Source: JAIBBG01 sp043748015 (GTDB taxonomy: Bacteria; Bacteroidota; Bacteroidia; Flavobacteriales_D; Sanyastnellaceae). Taken from it: a stretch of DNA of 30,666 nt. Where the stretch lies: contig JAYTOA010000047.1 in assembly GCA_043748015.1 (NCBI GenBank), positions 1-30,666 on the forward strand, read 5' to 3'. Positions 16,930 to 25,551 of this stretch are shown here, one piece after another; the stretch's first letter is position 1; each line of letters starts with the position of its first letter. The notes below the pieces were generated by a model, which worked only from the letters and a program-made list of their open reading frames with translations, searched no databases and was not told where the DNA came from. A program made the position numbers and the translations under genes.

Positions 16930-17679
16930 TCACTTCTTGAGAAACTGAAAAAGTTTAGAAATCGGCTTCCTGGTGAGTGTGAGAAAGTTTGGATGAAGAC
17001 CATTCATCTGCCATGCCTTTCTATCTTCCATGTTTGCACGAAGTCTATTCTTCAATGTGACATTGCTCTGACCACCCGCTCTCATTTTCGTGATGACACG
17101 CGGCAAATAAGCCATCTTCAATTGATGTTTGTGAATGAAGCGCAGCATCAACTCATAATCAGAAGCGGATTTCAATTCAAGACTATAAAGTCCGTGACGT
17201 TCATAAAATTCGCGCTTCACAAAAAATGTAGGATGAGGCGGCATCCAACCACTCAGAAATTTTCCATGACGATAATCTCCAGCCTTCCAAGTGCGAACAA
17301 TTTTATCTGAAAGGTCACGATTGACGTAAACAAGGTCTGCGTATAAAGCATCACATCCGGTTTCATCGAATATGCGGACAACATCGCTGATTACATTTTC
17401 ATCAGCGTAAAAGTCATCACTATTCAATATGCCAACGATGTCACCTGAGGAAAGCAGAACACCCTTGTTCATCGCATCATAAATTCCCTTATCTCTCTCG
17501 GAAACGAATCGGGCAACATGAGCTTGATACTTTTCAATGATCGAACATGTGTTATCATTAGATGCACCGTCAACGATAATGTATTCTATAGGAGAATGAC
17601 TTTGCGCAATCACAGACTTAACTGTATCCTCAATTGTCGAAGCGCTATTGTATGCTATGGTAATAATGGAAACTTTCAT
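16930..17679 (-). CDS. Glycosyltransferase family 2 (WcaA-like)
   Basis: A 249-residue GT-A transferase. The N-terminus KVSIITIAYNSASTIEDTV and the segment IIVDGASNDNT bind the nucleotide. ERDKGIYDAMNKG (61-73) and the DXD-equivalent NSDD at 86-89 are hallmarks of the branch that includes many WcaA- and WcaE-like enzymes. PPHPTFFVKREFYERHG and SASDYELMLRF form the acceptor region with probable catalytic acids. It starts within the stop of the acetyltransferase gene (ATGA at 17676-17679), so the two form one operon acting on the same glycan. It lies about 5 kb away from the main polysaccharide operon and on the opposite strand. Confidence 0.9.
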   Translation of the reverse strand: MKVSIITIAYNSASTIEDTVKSVIAQSHSPIEYIIVDGASNDNTCSIIEKYQAHVARFVSERDKGIYDAMNKGVLLSSGDIVGILNSDDFYADENVISDVVRIFDETGCDALYADLVYVNRDLSDKIVRTWKAGDYRHGKFLSGWMPPHPTFFVKREFYERHGLYSLELKSASDYELMLRFIHKHQLKMAYLPRVITKMRAGGQSNVTLKNRLRANMEDRKAWQMNGLHPNFLTLTRKPISKLFQFLKK

Positions 17680-18227
17680 GAATTCAAAATTCTTTCACGC
17701 ACCTTCAACGCTGGATTGCCTTGATAAATGCCATAAGCATCAAGGTCTTTTGTGGCAACACTTCCTACAGCCAATACAGCATGTGATCTGCAAGTCACAC
17801 CCGGACAAACAATACTCTTTGCACCAATCCACACGCCTTCTTCCAAATGAATTTCACCAATGATGAGATCAAAAGTTGTTTTAGAATAATCATGATTTCC
17901 GCATAACAAAAAAGCACCTTGAGATAAACAGCAATTGTCACCAATTACAACTTTTGCAAGGTTGTCAATCCACACGTCTTCACCAATCCACACATGGTTG
18001 CCAATGACCATTCGCCATGGATACTTTATTCTTACATGAGGTTTAATCACAACTCCTTTGCCAACATGGGCTCCAAACATTCTCAGCAATACAACCTTAA
18101 ATCCATTCAATGGAAAAGAAGAATGAATAAATAGTGCTTGTATAAAATACCAGCACACTCTTTTCATCGCGCCACCAGGCCGATACCAGCTATTGTTGAA
18201 TTTACTCAGATCGGTTCTCAGGTTCAT
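17676..18227 (-). CDS. wcaF: WcaF-type hexapeptide-repeat O-acetyltransferase
   Basis: A 183-residue left-handed beta-helix acetyltransferase that O-acetylates an exopolysaccharide sugar using acetyl-CoA. The family's fingerprint is clear: DLSKFNNSWYRPGG at the N-terminus, VVIKPHVRIKYPWRMVIGNH, VWIGEDVWIDNLAKVVIGD, LLCGNHDY containing the probable catalytic His, and the C-terminal VATKDLDAYGIYQGNPALKVRER. Length matches WcaF. The ATG at 18227 is chosen; a TTG two codons upstream is also open. It is the first gene of a two-gene unit with a GT2 enzyme. I use the symbol by family resemblance; no colanic acid cluster is present. Confidence 0.88.
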   Translation of the reverse strand: MNLRTDLSKFNNSWYRPGGAMKRVCWYFIQALFIHSSFPLNGFKVVLLRMFGAHVGKGVVIKPHVRIKYPWRMVIGNHVWIGEDVWIDNLAKVVIGDNCCLSQGAFLLCGNHDYSKTTFDLIIGEIHLEEGVWIGAKSIVCPGVTCRSHAVLAVGSVATKDLDAYGIYQGNPALKVRERILNS

Positions 18228-18414
18228 GCCCAAAATTTACAGCGTGCAAGATAGAATGATAAACCCGCATTACGCATTAGAACCAATTCGTTGTAATGAA
18301 CGCAGGATTCCCCTGTCTAAGTGATGACGCAAGTTCATTCCCCTCACAAAATCCTGGCGAACTCTCCAATGCGTTATTTGGGATAAACGGCAAACCTTGA
18401 TGATTCGAACTGAA

Positions 18415-18422
18415 TACATTTG
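18415..18422 (+). promoter_or_regulatory. Promoter -7 box of the VPS10-like gene
   Basis: TACATTTG is an exact match to TAnnTTTG and lies 19 bp before the ATG at 18442. A TTG at 18397-18399 is 15 bp upstream, closer than the usual 19 bp, so the -33 element is uncertain. Confidence 0.5.
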
Positions 18423-18441
18423 AAGCCACACAGTGAATTAT

Positions 18442-21400
18442 ATGAAAAAAACACTACTTGCTTTTGTCGCACTTGTCATTGCAGACTTCAATTACGCGCA
18501 AACAAATTCTCCACTCGAACATTTCAAGAACATGAACATGCGGAGTATCGGACCGGCAGTAATGAGCGGCCGCGTTACGTCAATTGATGTTGTCAATGGA
18601 AACGAAAACGTCATCTACATTGGAACAGCAAGTGGTGGATTATGGAAAAGTGAAAGCGGCGGAGTTACATGGCAACCTCTCTTTGACAAACAAGAACTCA
18701 TAGGAATTGGATCTGTTTGCATTGATCCTTCATCTCCGGATATAGTATGGGCAGGAACCGGCGAGGGAAATCCACGCAATTCTCATACGAGCGGTGCAGG
18801 GATTTTTCGCAGTCCGGATGGTGGACAGACATGGAAAAAATCAGGTCTTGAAAATTCATTTACCATTCACAGAATTATTGTTCACCCAAAAAACTCTGAT
18901 GTAGTTTATGCAGGCGTGCACGGCAGCGCCTGGGGACCTAACAGCGAGCGTGGTGTTTTCAGAACAAGCAACGGAGGAACAACATGGGATAAAGTATTGT
19001 TCGTGAATGATAGCGTCGGATGTGCTGACCTTGTTATGGATCCGCATAACTCTTCGAAATTATTTGCTGCCATGTATCAGTATCAACGAAAGCCTTATCA
19101 CTTCACTTCCGGAGGAAAAGGCAGCAGTCTTCACATGACACTAGATGGAGGTAAAACATGGACGAAGCTCACGGACAAAGAAGGACTGCCTGAAGGTGAG
19201 CTTGGCCGAATTGGTCTTGCTATTTCTCCTTCCAATCCGAAAATAATTTACGCTCTGATTGAAGCAAAAAAGACTGCGCTTTATAAATCAACAGACGGTG
19301 GCTATCACTGGCAAATGGTGAATGACAAAAACGTAGGCGACCGACCTTTCTACTATCATGAGTTGTATGTGGATCCTTCCAACGAAAATCATCTTATCTA
19401 TTTACACAGCATCGTAAGTGAAAGCATTGATGGTGGAAAAAGCTGGACGACAATGATTCCGTACGCTAAAATTCATCCTGATCACCATGCATTCTGGTGG
19501 AGTAAAAATGATTCACGGTTAATGATGGAAGGCAATGATGGCGGATTCAACATCTCGCGTGATGGTGGAGTTACATGGACGTTTATTAATAGTCTACCGC
19601 TTGGACAATTTTACCACATCAATTATGACATGGATATTCCGTATCATGTTTATGGAGGAATGCAAGACAACGGCTCGTGGAAAGGTCCTGCTTACACATG
19701 GCATGGCGGCGGCATTCGTGCTGCTGATTGGCAGGAAGTGCTTTTCGGTGATGGATTCGACGTATCGGTTGTTCCAAATAATTCGCGCTACTTATATGCC
19801 ATGTCGCAAGGAGGCGAAATCAATTATATAGATACTGAAACAGGCTCATCAAGAAATGTCAAACCTGTTCATCCTGAAGGTAAAGAATTGAGATTCCATT
19901 GGAACGCTGGTTTGGCGCAAGATCCATTTAATGATAGCGGAGTTTACTTCGGATCGCAATACGTACATTACTCTAAGAATTGCGGACTCGATTGGGAAAT
20001 AATCTCTCCGGATCTTACAACCAACGACAGCACCAAATTGAAACAGGCGAGCAGCGGCGGATTGACCATTGACGCAACCGCGGCGGAAAATCACTGCACC
20101 ATAATTTGTATAACTCCGAGTAGTCACGATAAGAATGTAATCTGGGTTGGTACAGATGACGGGCAATTGCAACTCACAAAGGATGGTGGAAAATCGTGGG
20201 TGAATGTTGCTTCATCCATTGCCGGATTTCCAAAATTCGGATGGATTCCTCAAATAGTTGTTGGATCAAAAAATTCGGCTGAAGCATTTGTAGTAGTGAA
20301 CAATTATCGTCAGAATGATTGGAAGCCTTATCTGTTTCATACCAAAGATTATGGCGTTACCTGGAAAAATATTGCGACGGATAAAAAAATCAAAGGACAT
20401 TGCCTCAGTGTTGCTCAAGATTTTATGGAGGAAAAATTACTCTTCCTTGGAACAGAAAATGGTCTGCATATTTCTTTTGACTACGGCAACAGTTGGCACA
20501 AGTGGACAGAAAATTATCCTTCAGTTGCAACACAAGATTTAAAAATTCATCCAAGAGAAAGCGACTTGATTATCGGCACCTTCGGCAGAGCCGCTTATAT
20601 ACTCGACGACATTTCTCCATTGAGAAAATTTGCGCGTGAAGGCGAAAAATCTTTCGATAAAAAACTTTTTGCATTAGCAATTCCGGACGCATACATGGCC
20701 GCATATACCCAACCACTTGGCGAGCGCTTTCCCGGAGATCTTGACTACAGCGGCACCAACAGATCGAGTGCTGCAAGACTCGGTTATTACTTTCAAATAG
20801 AAGAAGAATTGAAAAAGGACTCAACTAAAACTTCCGCTGATTCAAAAAAAGGAAAATCAAAGAGTGCAGATATTGAAACGACAAAGGATTCGTTAAAACC
20901 TGATTCTACAGAAACCAAAAAAAAGGAAGAAAAGAAAGTGACGATTCACATCCGAAATATGGCAGGCGACACGCTGCGCACTTTCAAGCACGAACCGGAT
21001 ACAGGATTGAATTTTGTCAACTGGAGATTTGACACCAAAGGAGTTCGCTTCCCTTCGAAAAATGAAAGAAAAGATGATAAAGATGAACCTGGCGGTGGCG
21101 TTAGCGTAGTTCCGGGTAAATATCAGATTATCTATCAATTCGGTGAATTCAAAGACAGCTCAGAAGTGGTTGTCAAGTATGATCCACGTTTGACGTGGAA
21201 TGATGCCGCATATGAAAAAATAAAAGCGTATTCTGTGCGGCTGCAAAAAACAATTCAACTTGCTGATGATGGAATGGAACAATTGAAGGCTGCGAAAAAA
21301 ACCCTGGACCTGGTCAATTCTGTTTTTGTAAATGTTCCTGATAGTCTAAAAAAAAATATCACCAATTTGGGTGATTCTATCTCAAAAAAAATCAACACGC

Positions 21401-21666
21401 TTCAAAATTTAATATTGGACATGGAAGACAAGTCTGGAATTCGCGACAATTCGCATCTTCTTATTTCCAAAATCTATGATGCCTATGGTTATGCCGAAAT
21501 CAACGGGATGGGAAGCAATGCTGATTACGCAATGAAAAAAGCCGAATCCGAAACACGCATAGTTGCTGATAAACTCAATTTGTTTTTCGAAAAAGATTGG
21601 ACGGACTGGAAAACAGAAGTCGAAAAAATGCAATACAATTTATTCAAGGAAATAAAAAAATTGTAG
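18442..21666 (+). CDS. Exported VPS10/sortilin-like BNR-repeat protein
   Basis: A 1,074-residue exported protein with a signal peptide to about residue 19 (LLAFVALVIADFNYAQ). Asp-box repeats of the form S-x-D-G-G-x-T-W occur at least ten times (for example SPDGGQTW, SNGGTTW, TLDGGKTW, SIDGGKSW, SRDGGVTW, TKDGGKSW), which builds a beta-propeller of the VPS10/sortilin-N type. After about residue 790 there is a Lys/Glu/Ser/Asp-rich linker, then a beta-sandwich-like part (VTIHIRNMAGDTLRTFKHE, GKYQIIYQF) and a helical C-terminus. Relatives are often called 'glycosyl hydrolase', but I see no catalytic acid pair. Protein binding or maturation at the surface is more likely. No T9SS sorting domain is visible. 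The ATG at 18442 is preferred over an in-frame GTG at 18433. Confidence 0.85.
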   Translation: MKKTLLAFVALVIADFNYAQTNSPLEHFKNMNMRSIGPAVMSGRVTSIDVVNGNENVIYIGTASGGLWKSESGGVTWQPLFDKQELIGIGSVCIDPSSPDIVWAGTGEGNPRNSHTSGAGIFRSPDGGQTWKKSGLENSFTIHRIIVHPKNSDVVYAGVHGSAWGPNSERGVFRTSNGGTTWDKVLFVNDSVGCADLVMDPHNSSKLFAAMYQYQRKPYHFTSGGKGSSLHMTLDGGKTWTKLTDKEGLPEGELGRIGLAISPSNPKIIYALIEAKKTALYKSTDGGYHWQMVNDKNVGDRPFYYHELYVDPSNENHLIYLHSIVSESIDGGKSWTTMIPYAKIHPDHHAFWWSKNDSRLMMEGNDGGFNISRDGGVTWTFINSLPLGQFYHINYDMDIPYHVYGGMQDNGSWKGPAYTWHGGGIRAADWQEVLFGDGFDVSVVPNNSRYLYAMSQGGEINYIDTETGSSRNVKPVHPEGKELRFHWNAGLAQDPFNDSGVYFGSQYVHYSKNCGLDWEIISPDLTTNDSTKLKQASSGGLTIDATAAENHCTIICITPSSHDKNVIWVGTDDGQLQLTKDGGKSWVNVASSIAGFPKFGWIPQIVVGSKNSAEAFVVVNNYRQNDWKPYLFHTKDYGVTWKNIATDKKIKGHCLSVAQDFMEEKLLFLGTENGLHISFDYGNSWHKWTENYPSVATQDLKIHPRESDLIIGTFGRAAYILDDISPLRKFAREGEKSFDKKLFALAIPDAYMAAYTQPLGERFPGDLDYSGTNRSSAARLGYYFQIEEELKKDSTKTSADSKKGKSKSADIETTKDSLKPDSTETKKKEEKKVTIHIRNMAGDTLRTFKHEPDTGLNFVNWRFDTKGVRFPSKNERKDDKDEPGGGVSVVPGKYQIIYQFGEFKDSSEVVVKYDPRLTWNDAAYEKIKAYSVRLQKTIQLADDGMEQLKAAKKTLDLVNSVFVNVPDSLKKNITNLGDSISKKINTLQNLILDMEDKSGIRDNSHLLISKIYDAYGYAEINGMGSNADYAMKKAESETRIVADKLNLFFEKDWTDWKTEVEKMQYNLFKEIKKL

Positions 21667-21671
21667 CGAGA

Positions 21672-22310
21672 TTATGGCGTTGATTCACTTGTTCCACCAA
21701 AACGCCATCCGAAATTCAATTGCAATGTTTGATTGTAATTGCCTTGCTCATAGTAAGAATATTTATTCGTGACAGCCGGGTTGTCGCGCGTAGGAATCAT
21801 GGATGTGTTGAGGGCAAATTCTATGAAGAAATTCTCGCCTCCCCAAAATGCAACTCCTGCTTGACCACCAAAATCATAACTCTTAAACGGAACTTGAGAA
21901 AGATCGTAACTGGCTTTGTTCGCTTTAATTTTTTGATTCAACAGAACACCTACATAAGGACCAACTGACGCCGTAATTTTCATCTTGCGTATCGCAGTGT
22001 TGTATGTAAAAAGAACAGGAATATCTATGTAATTGAGATAATAACCAAATGTGTTATAAGTGACTGTGTCAATTTTCGTTTTGCTTCCTTTGTTGATGTA
22101 CTTCATACTAATACCGATGCCGGCTTTATCTGATAATGGCATGTTCACCCAAGCACCGGCACTGAGGCCAAGTTTATCCCAACCGCCAAGGCCGTCACCA
22201 CTAACTTGAGTAACAACTGGACCCGCAACGATGCCCCCTTTGAATGCTTTCTGTGCAGAAACAGCCATCGCCAAAACAGAAAAAAACAATGACAAAATCA
22301 AAAGTCTCAT
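21672..22310 (-). CDS. Porin-family outer-membrane beta-barrel protein
   Basis: A 212-residue protein with a signal peptide (LLILSLFFSVLAMAVSAQ) and a mature part of alternating strands: FKGGIVAGPVVTQVSGDG, GLSAGAWVNMPLSDKAGIGI, SVGPYVGVLLNQ, FGGQAGVAFWGGENFFIEF. This is the eight-stranded OMP_b-brl_2 pattern. The C-terminal LQLNFGWRFGG is a typical last strand followed by a short tail. The substrate, if any, is unknown. Its ATG overlaps the stop of the Omp28-like gene (ATGA at 22307-22310), so it is the last gene of a three-gene operon. It ends 5 bp from the convergent VPS10-like gene. Confidence 0.87.
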   Translation of the reverse strand: MRLLILSLFFSVLAMAVSAQKAFKGGIVAGPVVTQVSGDGLGGWDKLGLSAGAWVNMPLSDKAGIGISMKYINKGSKTKIDTVTYNTFGYYLNYIDIPVLFTYNTAIRKMKITASVGPYVGVLLNQKIKANKASYDLSQVPFKSYDFGGQAGVAFWGGENFFIEFALNTSMIPTRDNPAVTNKYSYYEQGNYNQTLQLNFGWRFGGTSESTP

Positions 22311-23170
22311 GGCACCAATTTCTGTTTGACAACATTCACTACTCTACCGTTTTCACCTTCAGTAACAAAAGCAACGATCTCACAATTTTCTGGTAACCAA
22401 TTCGGGTTCCAATCAAACGTGTAACTGTCCGTTCTGATGTCTCCAGTTGCAGGATTGTCTGCAACTGTAAGGCCTGTCGCTCCTGAAACCGATCCACGCA
22501 ACATCTCTTCATGTTCGTAGTCTTCGACAAATTGCGGTGTATGTCCATACCACAATTGTGGCGCTACGATGTGTGATTCTGTAATCAAAATAACAAGTCG
22601 ATAGTTGCCGGTGACATTCTGAAACCATTGACTATTCACATGCACGTTTATCTGTTGCTCGGTTGCATGATAACTCGCCTGCATTTGAAGATTCAAAGGA
22701 GAAGTAACCAGAAGCGATTCATTCACTTTTGCCACCCACTGACTGTAAGAAAAAACTGTCGCAGCAGATGGCACCCTGTTTATTCTTCCCTTCGGCATTT
22801 CATCTACACCAACTTGAGTCAGCAAGTAAAAAATTCCTTCTGGAGTGCGCCAGTCACCCGGAAATTCAGGTGGATGAGGTTCTGACAACGTGCCCGCATG
22901 AATTGCAACTACAGCAACTCGCTCCGGGTTGGCGCTGAGAATTCCTGCTGCAACAAGATGCCCGCTAGGACAATTACCACAATCATGACCTGTAAAATCC
23001 TCTAGCAAAACGCGTTGTATTGAACTATCGGCAACCCCAAAAGTCGGAGGTGGTCCATAAAGATCATCTCTGTAGAAGCCTTTTTCAACCACTGGAAAAT
23101 CTATCACATCACAACAAGAGAAAATTGATGCGATGGTGAATATTGAAAAGATGATTTTGATTTTTTTCAT
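22307..23170 (-). CDS. Omp28-related outer-membrane lipoprotein with thioredoxin-like CxxC
   Basis: A 287-residue lipoprotein. The N-terminus KKIKIIFSIFTIASIFSC ends in a lipobox-like IFSC, so lipidation at about Cys19 is expected. The Omp28 family core starts at VLLEDFTGHDCGNCPSGH, where Cys-Gly-Asn-Cys sits in the thioredoxin-like position. VAVVAIHAG, VDEMPKGRINR (probable cis-Pro region) and a C-terminal beta domain follow. The CxxC could support redox activity, but Omp28 function is not well defined. The ATG at 23170 puts the signal peptide at the N-terminus; an ATG at 23185 would add five residues. It lies directly after the DUF6029 gene and overlaps the porin gene. Confidence 0.83.
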   Translation of the reverse strand: MKKIKIIFSIFTIASIFSCCDVIDFPVVEKGFYRDDLYGPPPTFGVADSSIQRVLLEDFTGHDCGNCPSGHLVAAGILSANPERVAVVAIHAGTLSEPHPPEFPGDWRTPEGIFYLLTQVGVDEMPKGRINRVPSAATVFSYSQWVAKVNESLLVTSPLNLQMQASYHATEQQINVHVNSQWFQNVTGNYRLVILITESHIVAPQLWYGHTPQFVEDYEHEEMLRGSVSGATGLTVADNPATGDIRTDSYTFDWNPNWLPENCEIVAFVTEGENGRVVNVVKQKLVP

Positions 23171-23187
23171 GATCTTCTGTTCCATTG

Positions 23188-24906
23188 TTAGAAGCTACTT
23201 GTAATACTAATCTCAACCCCGTTAGACGCCGGCACGGCTCTGCACACGCCGCCTATGCAAAATATTCCCGCTCGACGTTTGCCATATCCTACCATGATTC
23301 TATTCGATCCGCTGCTGTATGCCAGGTTGCCAAACAAATAGTGAACGCGCTTTGCAGCATCATCATTGCCATAGTTGTATTGATCAAGAACAGCAAGCGA
23401 CCAGTGCGGCGAAAATGAATACTCTAATAACGCAGTTGCCCAATTGCCCTTGTCCTGCTGTGTCACCAACGATTGAAGCTCCATTCGTATTGCGTGTTTC
23501 GGCTTGAACTTGTACTGAATATCGAATACATCAATATTGGCAAACACAAGTCCTTTGTAATCTTGTGTGACAGGTGTAACAAGTGTATTGAATTCAAAAT
23601 AATAATGCGCATAAACAATGTTCCACTCTTTGGAAATCTTTTTTCTCACTTCAAAATTCACATCCCTAACGAATTTCGTTTTGCCAAAGAAATAGGAATT
23701 CGTTTGATAGCCATTGATCAATTGTTCACGACCGCCGACGTGTGTTGTATCAAGACTATTCACCGCTGCTACGTTCGCTGAAACGTACGTTCCATACTTT
23801 CCGCCAAGTAAGCTTCCTTTCTTAAATGTGTAAAATACTTCGCCGCTCACACCACTTTCTCCATTTAGCACTGTTGCATAAGGATAAAGTGTTGCTGCAA
23901 GATTGTAGGTGTGTTGTCTGGTGATAGCAGGAAGAAAATTGATAGGCACATCAAATAACAACGCATCGCGATCACTGCGAAACGCCATGTTGTCAACGTA
24001 CTTCGCATTAGCAGTTATACCAAATCCACGTGTGCTGTATGCAAGATTCATAAAAACGCCTTCACCTTTTTTATAGATGTAGCGATTGTCTGCGTTGGGG
24101 TCATTGATCTTCGCAACATATTCACCGGTAAAGGAAAAATTTTTGTATCCAATTCCAAGACGCCCACCGGTAGCACATACGTTGTTGGGAAGTATAAATA
24201 CGTTTGAATCTCTTTCAATTGTGGTTCCGTCCTGGTATTTGCTCACGAAACTTCCGCCGAGCGTTACTTTGAGTGGCCTTTCATAAAGCCCTTCGAATAA
24301 ATCATTGATCAACACTTCGCCATCTATTCCGCGTACTAATCCGCGGCTATTGATGACCTTGCCGTCGAAGTCCGCACGTTGCTGACCATAAATTGTTTTG
24401 ATCGCAATTCCTTTGATCGGCCTGAATATCACACGAACACCATCCATCTGGTTGTCAATTCCAAGATTTGGTTCCCAATAAGTGCGGAATGTCATACCAG
24501 TTCCAAACTGCTCATAAAAATTTCCAACAGTAATGTCAAGCTTATCATTGTTGTATCGCACCCAGCGACTGCCAATACCTGAGCCTTTGAATCTGCTGGG
24601 AAAACCGAGTAGCGCATTTTGATAAGATTCGAAACGTACTCCGGCCGAAAGGTTTCCGTGTGTGTAAGTAAAATTACCGTAGGAGTTCATCGCTGATTTT
24701 GCAGGAGGAACCTGCGCGCCAATCAACGAATCGGGATTGTATTGTTGAAACAAGACCTGAAAATTTCCGTGAAGTGATCCCTTGGTTTCAGCCGGAGTTG
24801 CAGGATTCGCATGTGATTCAGATGCAACAGAACTTGGGGGTGTTTCCTGCGAAGAGGCAAATAAGGGTAGAAATAAAAGAACAGCGACGTAGTGTCTGTA
24901 ATTCAT
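23188..24906 (-). CDS. DUF6029-family outer-membrane protein
   Basis: A 572-residue exported protein with a signal peptide (YRHYVAVLLFLPLFASSQ). A short Ser/Pro/Ala-rich stretch is followed by SLHGNFQVLFQQYNPDSLIG, then many amphipathic strands typical of a large beta-barrel (AGVRFESYQNALLGFPSRF, VGNFYEQFGTGMTFRTYWE, GRLGIGYKNFSFTGEYVAKI). The pattern matches DUF6029, found in Bacteroidota and often adjacent to Omp28-related and TlpA-like genes, as here. The protein ends in VEISITSSF, with a terminal Phe as in outer-membrane proteins. It is the first gene of an operon with Omp28-like and porin genes; a terminator just upstream separates it from the TlpA-like gene. Function unknown. Confidence 0.85.
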   Translation of the reverse strand: MNYRHYVAVLLFLPLFASSQETPPSSVASESHANPATPAETKGSLHGNFQVLFQQYNPDSLIGAQVPPAKSAMNSYGNFTYTHGNLSAGVRFESYQNALLGFPSRFKGSGIGSRWVRYNNDKLDITVGNFYEQFGTGMTFRTYWEPNLGIDNQMDGVRVIFRPIKGIAIKTIYGQQRADFDGKVINSRGLVRGIDGEVLINDLFEGLYERPLKVTLGGSFVSKYQDGTTIERDSNVFILPNNVCATGGRLGIGYKNFSFTGEYVAKINDPNADNRYIYKKGEGVFMNLAYSTRGFGITANAKYVDNMAFRSDRDALLFDVPINFLPAITRQHTYNLAATLYPYATVLNGESGVSGEVFYTFKKGSLLGGKYGTYVSANVAAVNSLDTTHVGGREQLINGYQTNSYFFGKTKFVRDVNFEVRKKISKEWNIVYAHYYFEFNTLVTPVTQDYKGLVFANIDVFDIQYKFKPKHAIRMELQSLVTQQDKGNWATALLEYSFSPHWSLAVLDQYNYGNDDAAKRVHYLFGNLAYSSGSNRIMVGYGKRRAGIFCIGGVCRAVPASNGVEISITSSF

Positions 24907-24940
24907 AGCAATGACTTTGGAATGAGAACGGTCGCCGAAA

Positions 24941-24981
24941 GTAGAAAATAAAAACCCTTCAAACGATTGTAAGAAGGGTTT
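24941..24981 (-). terminator. Rho-independent terminator after the TlpA-like gene
   Basis: On the minus strand AAACCCTTC (24981-24973) pairs perfectly with GAAGGGTTT (24960-24952) across a 12-base loop, followed by TTATTTTC. It starts about 20 bp after the stop of the TlpA-like gene. Confidence 0.85.
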
Positions 24982-25002
24982 CCATGCATTGAAATGCGGC
25001 TA

Positions 25003-25494
25003 TTATTTTAATTTCAAGAGTTCTTCATGCAGCAATTCTTCATCTCCTGCATTGTAACCAACGTGTTGCCAAACAATATTTCCCTTTCCATCAATCAAGA
25101 AGGTATGCGGAGGCATATTGACACCCATCGCTTGCGAAAATGTTTTGTTTACGTCAAGTAACACTTCATAATCCCATGAAACAGAATTCACATATGGCTT
25201 AACACTGTTCACAGTTCTTTGATCATCAATAGTGACAGCATAAATTTTCACACCTGTCTCTTCTTTCCAGTCATCATAGTATTCAGCGTAAGTATTCAAT
25301 TCCTTTTTGCAGGGGCTGCACCACGTCGCCCAGAAGCAAATCAAAATCGGTTTGCCATTGTTGTTCAATGTGCCAGTATCAATGGAATTGCCGTTGAGAT
25401 CTTTTAGAATAGCGCTTGGAATGGATGCAGGTTGTGGCGTGTTCATCGAGAGTATCAATGGTGCGGCCAGCAGAAGTAGGAAAAATTTTTTCAT
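25003..25494 (-). CDS. TlpA-like periplasmic thiol-disulfide oxidoreductase
   Basis: A 163-residue exported thioredoxin-fold protein. The signal peptide spans about residues 1-17 (KKFFLLLLAAPLILS). The active site is FWATWCSPCKKE with Cys59 and Cys62, as in TlpA/ResA-type proteins, and the cis-Pro segment is MPPHTFLIDGKGNIV. The AhpC/TSA-like insert of TlpA is present (VKIYAVTIDDQRTV). It should reduce disulfides in exported proteins. The partner that feeds electrons (a CcdA/DsbD protein) is not in the window. It lies 57 bp after the larger redoxin-like T9SS gene and has its own terminator, so the two are probably one transcript. Confidence 0.9.
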   Translation of the reverse strand: MKKFFLLLLAAPLILSMNTPQPASIPSAILKDLNGNSIDTGTLNNNGKPILICFWATWCSPCKKELNTYAEYYDDWKEETGVKIYAVTIDDQRTVNSVKPYVNSVSWDYEVLLDVNKTFSQAMGVNMPPHTFLIDGKGNIVWQHVGYNAGDEELLHEELLKLK

Positions 25495-25551
25495 GTTTTC
25501 TTTTAACGGGTTGTGCGCTTTTCAATGATTGTACCACTCTTCAAAAAGCGA

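Noticed and set aside
16912..17310. Plus-strand 132-codon frame
   Set aside because: It is antisense to the GT2 gene, which has clear motifs in the minus frame.
18303..18356. Inverted repeat CAGGATT / AATCCTG
   Set aside because: A 7-bp match across a loop of about 38 bp, without a T-tract or known operator pattern, is within chance.
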